From Harmonia axyridis (taxonomy: Eukaryota; Arthropoda; Insecta; Coleoptera; Coccinellidae), in NCBI RefSeq assembly GCF_914767665.1, contig NC_059501.1, positions 72,080,798 through 72,144,797 on the forward strand: 64,000 bases of DNA, read 5' to 3'. Positions 24,231-34,559 of the stretch are shown here, piece after piece (the stretch's first letter is position 1; each line of letters begins with the position of its first letter). Both the position numbers and the translations under genes were made by a program. The notes under the pieces are model-generated. The model searched no databases. It had not been told where the DNA came from and saw only the letters and a list, made by a program, of their open reading frames with translations.

Positions 24231-24768
24231 CTGTGCTGGAGGTTTTTAGACTTTTTCGTTATTGAAGCATCGCTCGATTATGCTCTGGGGATCGTTGCGT
24301 TCATTAGAAGCTTCACCAGTTGTGGAGGAGATAAATGTGATTATTATGAGAGGTAGGTATTTGAAATTGGGGTATCTTTTCGATATAAAAAATCTGAAGA
24401 GGGAACTTCATTTGCCAATCTTTGACATTTCTCAAATGTCGTTATATATGATGAATTTGTAATGGTAGGCTAGTCAACGTAGAAAAAATGCCCCTTAAGT
24501 CCAAAAAAATTGCGCGTTGATAGATCATTAACTCGTCAGTTTCCTCAGGTAACTTTTCATCTCTCTTTAAACTGGTCAGGGTGGTTCATTTACACAAAGA
24601 AGATGCATAAAATGTAATGAAAACTACCAGTAAAATAAAATATTGAATGCCAGAAGTTCAAGTTATAATTACAGTCTCTTTGCAAAAGGAAATCATATTC
24701 ATAGAAGAGAGATTAATTGGATTAATTTTGGATAAACTACAGTTCTGGTGTAGGTATAGAACAAATTG

Positions 24769-25560
24769 GATCTTCGATGAATAGCACACTATTATATTCC
24801 AAGATGTGGATTTCAAATGATTATATTATCTTTCAATACTGCAATTTTCCAAAACAACTTCAATCGTAGTGTTATCATCGAGAAAAACCAGTGGAAGAAT
24901 GCATTCCCCAGCACCAGCAATGATCAATGGCTTGCGCTAAAAACGCTGTCACATGACCGCGTCCCACGTTGGGCGCCAATTATCACGTTTTAGCATGGCC
25001 TTCCGTGGCCTGGTAACCAGAAGTTTCAGTGGAAATGGGAAATCTGAATCTGAGCTAAGCAGAGAACATATGTCTTCAAACAAACTGAAACATTTCAAAG
25101 CCATATTGCATTGACCGTGATACATACATGGAAATCTCATTACACCTTAGTTTTCTCCTAAATCCGTATAAAACGAAGTGACCGTTTTAACGTAACAAGT
25201 CAACTATCTTTAATGAATAGTATACTATTACATTCCAAAATGTGGATTTCAAATGATATAATTATATAAACTTCGAATACATTGAATGACATTGATATAC
25301 ATGGAAATCTCACGTTACCTTAATTTTCTTCTACATAAGTATAAAACGATAAGTGACTGTTTTAACATAACAAGTCAACTTTATTCGATGAATAGTACAC
25401 TATTATATCCTACAATATTAATTTCAAATAAAACAATTACATTATCTTTGAATTATGCAATTTTCCGAACCAATATTTATCGTAGTGTAATCATCGAGAG
25501 AAAACCATTGAAAGAATGAATTCCCAGCAATGACCAATGACTTGTGCTTAGAACGCTTAG
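24769..25560. repeat. Local duplications (three partial units)
   Basis: A block running TCGATGAATAGTACACTATTA to TCAAATGAT occurs at about 24775-24830, 25211-25262 and 25388-25440. The block CATGGAAATCTCA to AACAAGTCAACT occurs at about 25129-25205 and 25300-25380. The first and last units also share the ATGCAATTTTCC, CGTAGTGT.ATCATCGAGA, CCA.TG.AAGAATG and AATGA.CAATG.CTTG.GCT blocks. This looks like a unit duplicated and then partly deleted. Confidence 0.75.
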
Positions 25561-26275
25561 GACCAAGAGTGTAATTTTCGGTACACCATTCGAGGAGTAA
25601 CTATGACTTTAATGCTCTGGAAACTTAGGAAACTAGGATAAAAAAAGTATGTAAGCTCTCTGCTCAAGGTCAAAATCACTAATTTCTCCCTTTTTTCAAC
25701 GTCCCGGTATGAATTAGGGTGAATATTATGATATGAGGACTTAGGATTTGCTCTAGTCGTGCTAGTTCGCATAGGTCGCAAGACCCTTGGGTCGAAATCA
25801 GGGTCAAGAGGCGTCTCTTTGTGGAGAAATAAGTTAGAAGGGAGGAGGCTTGCCGACCAAGTCCCTGCGTTGAACTAGCTCAAGCTTAAGTTTCACTTCC
25901 AGAGCTATGGAGGAAACCACGGAACGAGGGAGCTCATAGGTTGGTAGTTGCCTCACGCTTTTTGGGCTTCCTATTGAATGGCTCTACAACCAAAAACGAA
26001 TTGCTTCTGTCCTATCTCAAACTCCTAAAGCAGAACAGCGTCCCACAAAGACGGACATTTTGCCGTAGAGTACCAAACTCTTGGTGAAACGGACGCACTT
26101 AGATTGAACCCGTAAGAGGAAGGTAGGCGTCCTTGGAACCTTTCTCTACGGGTTCGGCAGGGTTGTAATGTAGGCTTTTAGTGAGTATGCTCTTGAGGAG
26201 AAGCTCACACTACCCAACAGATCTCGACATGAGTTCCACACTTGTCGAGATTTTTTCCCTCCATTAAAAAAAAAG
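25558..26275 (+). repeat. Unclassified repeat, inverted copy A
   Basis: Pairs in inverted orientation with 27190-27780. Common landmarks in order: GAGTGTAATT, ATTCGAGGAG, GTCGCAAGACCCTTGGGTCG, CAGGGTCAAGAGG, GGGAGGAGGCTTGCCG, CCAAGTCCCT, ACCACGGA..GAGGGAGCTC, TTGCCTCACGCTTTTTGG, CCTATTGAATGGCTCTACAA, CACACTACCCAA and TGTCGAGATTT. Copy A holds about 150 bp (about 26008-26165) not present in B. No reading frame is conserved that I recognise. Confidence 0.8.
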
Positions 26276-26489
26276 GTCTGACTAGACTATCGTAGAAATG
26301 TTTAGGTGGTGCCTTTCTCTTACTACTCAGCATCGTAGTAGACTTCTGTTCCACGTTTACACAGAAAAAATGTTGATATAACCTAAATCCGACTCAACCT
26401 TTCATCCCTCTAGTAACCCCAATATTCTAATATCACGAATCCTCTCAGCCCTCAAAGACTCGATTAAAACCCACGGCAACCCCCTCACC

Positions 26490-26860
26490 ACCCCTCTGGA
26501 GCTTTGAACCCGAAGGCCGAAAGTACGGCGAAGGAATATTATTAAGTTACTTATTACCTACCCAACGCCGGGACGTCGACGACGACGATGACGACGGCCG
26601 GGACGATACATCCCCGTCCAGGTCGCTGCAATCCGGACGAAAATTCGATTTCGCGCAGTCCCCGGAGTCCCGCGGGAACCTAATCCGGTCTAAGCTCGGC
26701 CAAGTGGCCGGTTGCGGTCGGCATCGATATTCAGCCATCTGGAAAGCTTATTAAGATTGCCGCTCGGACGGAACCGGATGTGACGCGACGCCGACGTCAG
26801 GGTCCTGCGGAGGGCGTCGATTAACGACGCTGTCGTGGTTGAATTACAAGTTTGGTTGAT
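26490..26860. other. CpG-rich island between the inverted repeats
   Basis: The most CpG-dense part of the window (many CGACG, CCGG and CGCG). A 63-codon minus-strand frame at 26547-26738 is Arg/Ser-rich with a Ser run and has no family. It may be an unmethylated regulatory region or exon. It is not a repeat within this window. Confidence 0.35.
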
Positions 26861-27189
26861 GGGTCGAAATGGAGATTTTGGGGGTTAGTGACCGATTCGT
26901 TAAACTTCACCACTCGGGCTTACCAAATTTTTCATAAAAATTCAACTCTATTGATCAACGAAGTCACTTTCAGCTACTTGTAGTCTATCGCTTGTATAAG
27001 TTTTCAATATCTTTTGTATTGAAAGATTCGTCTTTGCTTTCGAAATAAGCTTCTTCTTTATTATGCAAAATTTATTTTCCAGGAGTAACTTTTAATCGCA
27101 GTTGTCGATGAAGCAGAATCTCAATAAAATATTTCAAGTCGTTGCTTTCCTTACACAATACAGTATTACATTAATACAAAACTCATTTT

Positions 27190-27780
27190 TGATGGAGAGA
27201 AATCCACCTTATGGACTACCAACAAATCTCGACAAGAGTGAAACACCTGTTGGCACCTATTGGGTAGTGTGAAGCTCACTTTAGGGGCACACTCATTAAA
27301 AACCTCCATTACATCTCCGCAATTCGTTTTCAGTTGTAGAGCCATTCAATAGGTAGCCTAAAAAGCGTGAGGCAATACCCATCTATGAGCTCCCTCAATC
27401 CGTGGTCTCCCCTATAGCTCTGATTACAGAACTTATGCCTTAGGTAGTTCCCTTATAAGGGACTTGGACGGCAAGCCTCCTCCCTTCGAACTTAATCTTC
27501 CACGAGGAGTTCCCTCTTGACCCTGGTGTCGACCCAAGGGTCTTGCGACCTTTGCGGACTAGCAACTGCTAAGCAAATCCTCACAGCTCAAGATTCACCT
27601 TAGTTTGTGCCGGGAAGTTATAAGAGGAGAGTTTTTTGAAGAAAATTAGTGATTTTTACATTGAGCAGTGGCGTTGAACATAGAGCTGACATACTTTTTT
27701 GTTATCGTCATCTCCTAGATTCGAGGGCATTGAAGTCATAGTACCTCCTCGAATAGTATACCAAGAATTACACTCTAGGT
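27190..27780 (-). repeat. Unclassified repeat, inverted copy B
   Basis: Reverse-oriented partner of 25558-26275 (see the landmarks there). It includes about 30-40 bp not present in A, around the CCTTATAAGGGA palindrome near 27450. Similarity is high in patches separated by diverged stretches, consistent with two old insertions of one element family rather than one recent inversion. Confidence 0.8.
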
Positions 27781-28222
27781 CTCAAACTAGCTCCCGCGGA
27801 AACATAAGTAGCCCCTAAACTACCCCAAAGCTAAATGTTGACATCTTCTTGCTTGCCTCTTGTGACTTGTTCTGCTAGACATGTTAATGATTTGCACCTA
27901 TCTTTATCTCCTCTGTTTGGTCGGTTCTGAGCTTCTACATTCACCTTGTTGGAGGTAGATGAAGAGATTTGAGGATGTTTATAGGGGTGGGCGAGGTTTA
28001 GGGAAACATAGGATTGTGGAGGGGAACATGGGATTGTTGAAGTATGAGGAATGTACCAGGCTGGGATTAGTCACGCCACATTTTCTAGTCAGTCTTAGTT
28101 TCATTGTCTAATTTACAGCATCACGGCAAGGTGCTGACCTCGGAAGATTAACCTTCTAATCCTTCTATACCTTATCATACCTAATCAAACCTCCCATACC
28201 TCGATCCAGACTATTACGGAAT

Positions 28223-28335
28223 ATTGACACGCATCTTTTGAAGCTTGATGCTAACCAAATAAAAAGTGGTATGGCACTGACAGTGTCATCTGTGCGCCTG
28301 GCCTGGTACTATTGAATGACGTCTTATTGTAGGTC
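28223..28335. repeat. Dispersed repeat, copy 2
   Basis: Second copy of the block at 23305-23400. Both contain TTGACACGCATCTTTTGAAG followed by GGTATGGCACT-like sequence. Confidence 0.65.
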
Positions 28336-28976
28336 TATTTCGTGTTAAGTTCCATGAAAATTTGACTATCTGTTTAATTCTTCAATTGAAGTTAAGAATC
28401 CAGGGTGGAGCCGAAAATGATCATATTCGAGCGATTGAGACAGTTAGTACCTTCAAGTACATACTTCAAAAGTTTTGTGAAATCTAATATGGGTATTTTA
28501 AGGGACTTATATTCCAATCAGAATAGGTTTGTTTCTTTCTTCACTACGATGTTATGATTATTTTCTTGATAGACGAATCCGATCATTTTAAAAATCTTTG
28601 AGCGGGCGTTCCTCGAACAGAGCATTATATGATGCAAAATTTTATGTTGATCTCCACACAAGAACTGGGTTGGAATTCAATTTGAATTTTAAGACAATTT
28701 TAAGAGTATAGTTTCATCTGAACTCCTCGTCTAGATAAAATAACTGACAACAATGGCATCATAATAATTCACATCTCATTTATTTCTGTGGAATCGAGGA
28801 CATCAACGAATGTTCAAAAAATACTTACACCAAGTAACTGAAAATATCAAGGATATAAAATTTCAAATGGACTCATTTTCCAAATTATAATTCAATTATA
28901 CCATACTCAACCACAACCACATAAGTGATAAACGAATTCAACTTGGAAATGAATAAACGAATTCTGAAACGAATTA

Positions 28977-30125
28977 CTGAAAATAGAACGATACACGCTT
29001 CAACAACGCATTGCAATTGTTGAAATTCACTACAAAAATGGTGGTAATTTAGCAGTTACATCAGTTCATGAAACTAAAGAGCTTTTGTATTATCGCGAAG
29101 TACCTTCTCGGACGGCAATAGTGAAACTGAAAAATTTGATCTGTTGGGATAAATTAGTTATGTGAAGAATCCCAGGTTTGTCCAATCCTCGTCGATCTTG
29201 GAAATAAAACATTGACTCATAATTTCTTTATGGCAGGAATTGTGGTCGACGTTTTTATTTTCAACAAGGAAGTGCTACCTGCCACATAATAATAATGATA
29301 ATAAAGAGAGTTTATTGTCAGTTTTTTACAACTATGTAACAACTCTTAAAAAAAACTGTGAGTTATTTACACTGAGAGGTGCTAACTGTATACAGCTGTT
29401 TGAAAATAAAAAATCATATTCTAAACGGTAAGGCACTAATTCAAAAAATATTTTTACAATTTCGATTACAGTTAATCATGAACTAACTAAAAAATTCTCT
29501 ATTCGGTCACATTCGGAAATTTTCGTCTTCATCAGTGAACGTCAACATCAGGTAGCAATTTGGTTTTTCTTATTTCGGTGGGTGTCATCTTCTTCTTCTT
29601 CTTCCTCTTTTATTTAGGTCGTAACCTGTTCTTCTTCACGGTGTCTATACCGAGGTGGATACCCAGCTCTCCAGCCAGGGTGTCATCTTCGTTATTGAAA
29701 TTTCTCTTAGCCGGGATTCATAGGTCTAAGTCGGTAATTGGAAGGTGTAATAGTTTTCTCAATTTTAATACTGATTAATGATATTTTAAGTTGAATTTAT
29801 TATATTAATTATTGAGTTTCGATCCAGTTCTAGCAACCATTTTTTTATTTCTTTCTTGAATTTATTAATAATAATTAAGCGACGAAACATTCACCATTTT
29901 GCTAGAAGAATTTGCTGTCCGTGTTATTTCTCGAAGAGGTGACCACAAGTAGCCACCGAGATCTTGTGATGCAACACCTCTACCTTTTTGTCTTTGGGGC
30001 TACGTTAAAGATTAGGTCTATTTTAATGCTCTTCAATCGATTTGCTTATTGCAAATTGGAAATGGAGAATTTTATGAAAAGGATATGGTGTTGCAACCGT
30101 ATCTATGGTGGCCATTGGGCTGATA
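28977..30125 (+). mobile_element. maT/DD37D-like mariner relic, interrupted
   Basis: Three collinear transposase pieces on the plus strand. The N-terminal helix-turn-helix part is at 28988-29140 (TLQQRIAIVEIHYKNGGNLA ... SRTAIVKL). The catalytic block FQQGSATCH, where QQDGATCH is usual, is at 29261-29287. The C-terminal part is at 29890-30030 (FAVRVISRRGDHK, stop, PPRSCDATPL, CLWGYVKD), equivalent to the WPPRSPDLTPLDFFLWG signature. The gap 29291-29878 is an insertion. Stops and the loss of the Asp in QQDGATCH show that it is dead. A shorter relative lies at 55118-55560. Confidence 0.75.
29291..29878. mobile_element. Insert inside the maT-like relic
   Basis: About 590 bp separate two adjacent transposase motifs. 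The left edge is a run of ATAATAATGATAATAAAG, the kind of simple tail found at LINE 3' ends, which suggests a minus-strand LINE fragment. A (TTC)n tract at about 29588-29612 may be internal. No reverse-transcriptase motif was readable, so the class is unproven. Confidence 0.45.
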
Positions 30126-30379
30126 CCTTCGTCTTTACTATGATTTCTTTCAAAATAAACTCATCTGTTTTTTAATATCAAAATGAAACCTATTATCGTA
30201 AAACCCACTAAAATGTCTTCTAAGATTTATTTTGTTTATTACCGAATGGACAGTATCACATTTGGCTACGAACTTCTCCTTACCGAAATCAAACTAATTA
30301 TTTAACATCATTTAGCCCAAAATATCCCCCCAGAAACGAAGAACCCACCTCCTAATACTAATTCGAATTCAAATGACGC

Positions 30380-30620
30380 GCTTGTTCGCCAAACAAAGTC
30401 CCATTACACCGAATGGACTCTTGAACCTGTCCATTCGACACAGACATACGAGGGTGGTCGCCAATCGAAGGGCGTAGGGTGCCATAAATCGCGTTTGGCC
30501 CGGTAACAATCCGAAAAATTACGATTCAGCACATCTGTCAGAGATACCCCTTACACTTGCCGCGCATAATAACACAATAACCGTTTGAATGCCTCGTTGC
30601 GATTCTGTTACGTATACAAA
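30380..30620. other. CpG-richer non-repetitive block
   Basis: Higher CpG than its flanks, no frame of note and no copy elsewhere in the window. Frames just downstream (30763-30963 and 30807-31133, +) show no recognisable protein. Confidence 0.3.
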
Positions 30621-31800
30621 TTTGCTGCTATTGTAGTGATTATTTTTCCGCGTTTTTAACAGTTCGCACACCCCCCTCGGGGTTGTTATGGATGGGGGCG
30701 TGGTGGGGACAGTTAGTCTATGAAAAACTGGGTTGTTTTATTGAATTCTAGGATATGTCTTTATGACGCGGTGGTCCCCTCTATGTCATAATGAGTTACG
30801 CGGATTTTGCTCTTTTGTGTGCGCGTTAGTCGTTTCGGTGATTTTCAATGCTTTGGCGATAATGAGGTCTGTCGTGTTTTCGATGTTTATCGATGGTTTT
30901 GGGTGGTATTGTTGGAAGTGTTTTTGGAGATACTGTACAGAATGGAAGATTTTCACCTATTGAAATTTATTTCATTCGACAAAGAATTCGTAGGAGACAC
31001 ATTCTTTCAATTTCTGGAATACTACGGGCTACAGGTGTATTTCACATCTAAAATATTTAGTATACTCGAAAAGAACATTAACAACACTATCTCAATAATT
31101 ACTTCTTATGGAAAATTTGAATTTTTTCCATGATATGGAGCTTATCTCTTATTTCTGAAAAAACTTGAGGAAATAAGGAATAAGTTTGAGCACTTTATGG
31201 CTCTCCTACCGAAAGTTAGGATAGTCTCGGAAATACGGTAATTCATTGTGAATCGCACTGTATAGCCACATGGTATCTTTTGGAAGGGCCAAACTTCAAA
31301 GGAAGAACTTAAATTTTGGCCTTTTCAAAAGGAGACATCCTGTATAGATACTGTGAATACTTTTGATTACCTATATTAGATTACCTTTAGTATTACAAAT
31401 CATCAGGCTTACAATTTTGTTTCCGCCATTTTTTTTCGAAATGCGAGGCTTTATTGTAAGAAACTGGTATTACATTTATGAATCAAAGTGTTCTCCACTA
31501 CTTTCTCCTATCTTTCGGACAGCGTACGAATCCCGCGTTGAAAAAACTTGAAGCGATCTACAAATCGATCAATTTTTTTTCTTCTCAATAAGACCAGTGC
31601 TGGTCAGCCAGGCCGTGATCAATTTCTCTTCTTTTTAATAACACTGGAAGTGCTGGTCAGCCAGGCTGTGTGCTATTGATCTAAACAAATGATAGTCCGA
31701 GTGAGTAACGTCTGGGGAATACGACGTGTGGGGTAGGACTTCCAATTTCAACGTTTCCAAGAATGTGTTCACCACTTTCGAAACATGGGGTCGAGCATGT

Positions 31801-32339
31801 TGAAATAGTGTATTTTAAAACAAGCAGAATGGGCTCCTATTCCAACTCGAATGTGAAATTCGAACGCATGAGTGTTGGTAGTGCTTTCTACGACGAGTAT
31901 TAGACGATATTTTCTATATTTCAGTCAAGTTTTGTAAAATATTGTCGAAATTCAATGAAAAATTCAGATTATACATCCTAGTGACATTTGTATTGTATCT
32001 TGGCAGTTGGTGTGACTGTTACGAAAATTGACAGATAACGGAATATGAATTTGAATCGTACGTTTCGAATTTTGAAATAATTTATAATTACGCATTTAAT
32101 TCGTTTATTATTTCTGCTGAAATCGATTTAACACCAACAGAATTGAAAGAAATTGCGAATAACGTCGCAAACTTAATCCAAATTATTTCATATTGACAAT
32201 TGAAGAGAAGAATTTTGACATAATTGGAAGTCTATGTAGACAAGTTCGAAACGAAAATATAACTGAAAACAATGCTGTAATGAGTTCATTACATCACTGT
32301 TTTTAGTACTGTAATGAATTTATTACGATTCTGAAATAG
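31801..32339. mobile_element. 523-bp non-autonomous insert with 8-bp TSD
   Basis: TGAAATAG at 31801-31808 and again at 32332-32339 flanks 31809-32331. Outside these, mariner sequence is collinear (TCGAGCATGT before, CAAAATCACTT after). An 8-bp target duplication fits hAT-type transposition. The ends show no long inverted repeat. The terminus beginning TGTATTTTAAAACAA is shared with the partial copy at 19740-19895. No coding capacity. Confidence 0.75.
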
Positions 32340-32857
32340 ACAAAATCACTTCATTATGTCTGTCATTGTATTGCGTCCGTTTATCCTTCAATACTCGGCT
32401 CAAACGCATTTATTTCATTCGATAACCGTCACCTGTGATTGTTTCAGTCGGTTTTAACAACTCATATTACACTACAACGAGCTGGTCCTACCAAATACTG
32501 AGCATGACCTTGAAACCGTGAATATTCGGTTTGGCAGTCGACGTGGAAGCATGACCGGCATATCCCTATGATTTTTTACGCTTGAAATTATCGTTTTGAA
32601 CCCATTTTTTTCGTCTCCAGTCACAATGCGATGCAGAAATCCCTTCCGTCTTTACCTTGCAAACTGCTGTTCACAAGAAAACAAACGTCGTTCTTCATAT
32701 TTCGGCTTCAACTTGTACGGAACTCAATTTTCTTGTTTCTGAATCATTCCTATCACTTTCAGATGTTTTGAAAGGCTTGTTGCGTCGTTCCCAATGATTA
32801 TGCCAATTCTTGTTGCATATGACATAAGTCTTGATCAAATAATGCTCAATATTCAAT

Positions 32858-34178
32858 ATGGGCGACGAAAGTGATGACGTATCTGAGACGAGCTCTCAAA
32901 AACAAAGTAATATCGATGTTAATATCGAATATAAAAATGAAAAAGGCTTTTCATGCTGCTCAAGAAAGTGCGGTGTAGTCATTTGTGCATTCTGTGAAAA
33001 AATTATGCATAAATCCTGTGCTAAAAAGATGGAACACATAAAATTTATTGATGGGTTTCATATAAACTGCTGCAACTCCGAAGAAACTACCGGGATATTG
33101 CTTCGAAAATCAGAGGAAGAAACAGTGAGTACTCTGGGATTACTCGAGATTAAATTATTGGAGACTAAAAATCAATTTCTCACTCAACTGTTAGAATCGG
33201 CGAATGAAAAAAATGAAATTTTAAAATTGAATAATGCCTTACTCCTTCAACGAATACAGGATATCGAACGGAAAACAAATGTACCGCAGAAAAACGCGAA
33301 TAAACATCATGAATCTGTTGATAACAATTCCCATCATAAGGTTGTTATACCAGTCATTAAAATTGACAAATTGACAGATTGTTCACCGGCATCTGTAACT
33401 GATGATCTCAGAAATATGATGCTAACTGAGAATATTCCTTCAAGCAGCTCCGCAACAGGAAATCCTCCAAGCAGAAACAGTAAAAGGAAGATATCCAATT
33501 TATCAAACCCAGTGTTATTGCATAAAAATGATCAGGGTATGAAATTGGATCAAACTAAGAATTTGCATACTGAAAAACCAATTGATCGAATTGAAGAACC
33601 AGAAAAATTATCCTGGACTCAGGTAGTCAAGAAAAAAACAGCGAAACAAAAACAAAGCACTATGGCTGACCTTCTGAAGGATGAAACAAACTCAAATTCA
33701 AACGTTCATCCGTTAGAAACGGCACAACGAGAAAAAATGCAAGAAATTATAAACCTTGATAAATATTCCGAATGGAAGAATGTTTCTTATAAGGCTAGGA
33801 CACATCTTGTCAGTGAGAATAATCATAATAAGTCAAGCAATAGCACAAATCCTCAAAAGAAACGAAGAACTACGCAGATTGGTACAGCACCAACCGCTGA
33901 ACCTAGTGGATCTGGTTTTCAAGGAATGGAGAAGAAAGTTTGGATTTTTATAAATCGCATAATGAAACATGTCACAATACAGGATATACATAAGTACATT
34001 GCAAGTAAACCTGGTTTTGAGGGCAACCAAATAGAAGTGAGGGAGATACCTGGGAATCCAGAGGGTTTAAAAAGATTTGTAGTGACAGCACCGTTAGTCC
34101 ATAAAGAAGAGATGTATAAGTCAGAGTTCTGGCCAAATGGAGTCGGTATTAAGAGATTCAACTTCAATAAGTATAGAG
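32858..34178 (+). CDS. LINE ORF1 protein (PHD-like zinc finger, coiled coil), interrupted
   Basis: RNA-binding/chaperone-type ORF1 of a CR1/Jockey-like LINE. Residues about 30-72 form a Cys/His-rich module (CCSRKC, CAFC, HKSC, then CC) resembling the PHD-type finger in ORF1 of CR1-group elements. Residues about 85-145 are a predicted coiled coil rich in Leu/Glu/Lys (LLEIKLLETKNQFLTQLLES). A basic Ser/Asn-rich linker follows, and the C-terminal part (about 360 on) looks like the globular ORF1 domain. The frame runs into the BEL LTR and stops there at 34256-34258. On the far side of the BEL element the same frame resumes at 40415 and reaches its own TAA at 40457-40459, so the insertion cut off only the last 15 codons or so. 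The start is the first ATG after the mariner junction. Confidence 0.8.
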
Positions 34179-34492
34179 TGTTCGATCTCGTGAGATTTTT
34201 CACTCGATTTACTGGTGGGTTGGTTTGTATAACTAACTTTCGTGGGGTAATGATTTAGGTTGACACTAATAATACACTGTTTAAGTAATATGATTGTATA
34301 TTACATATAAATAGATAATTTAAGATTTAAAATGAATAATTATTAGTGATGCTGTTAAAATGTGTATAATGCTTGTTTCACGATTGGAACTGACTCAGAA
34401 GTGAGCTTTTTGGGTGGTGCATCAGGTTCGAGGGATGCTGATAATGCGCATGGCATAACTTAAGTCAATCGCAATCGATAGGAATCAATACA
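34179..34492 (-). repeat. BEL/Pao 3' LTR
   Basis: A 314-bp LTR with TG...CA ends (TGTTCGATCTCG to AATCAATACA on the plus strand). It is identical to 40097-40410 except at 34307 (A versus G) and 34379 (C versus T). It is preceded by the target duplication TAGAG (34174-34178). Confidence 0.97.
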
Positions 34493-34508
34493 TGCCGCCC
34501 CCCTTGAA
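34493..34508 (-). other. Polypurine tract of the BEL element
   Basis: On the minus strand, AAGGGGGGCGGCA lies immediately before the 3' LTR, in the position of the plus-strand DNA primer. Confidence 0.8.
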
Positions 34509-34559
34509 AGGATCGGCTTTCAAAATGATATGATATAAATGTCTATTGTCTTTCTTAAT

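Noticed and set aside
26276..27189. The inverted repeat pair as one large transposon with terminal inverted repeats
   Set aside because: Arms differ by a 150-bp segment and many indels, and no transposase lies between them. Two separate insertions fit better.
29520..29570. Second hammerhead-like motif (CTGATGAAGACGAAAA on the minus strand)
   Set aside because: No helix II pairing between the two conserved boxes; a chance resemblance is more likely.
34179..34258. C-terminal 26 residues of the LINE ORF1 frame as real protein
   Set aside because: They are read from the BEL LTR. The native ORF1 end lies beyond the BEL insertion.
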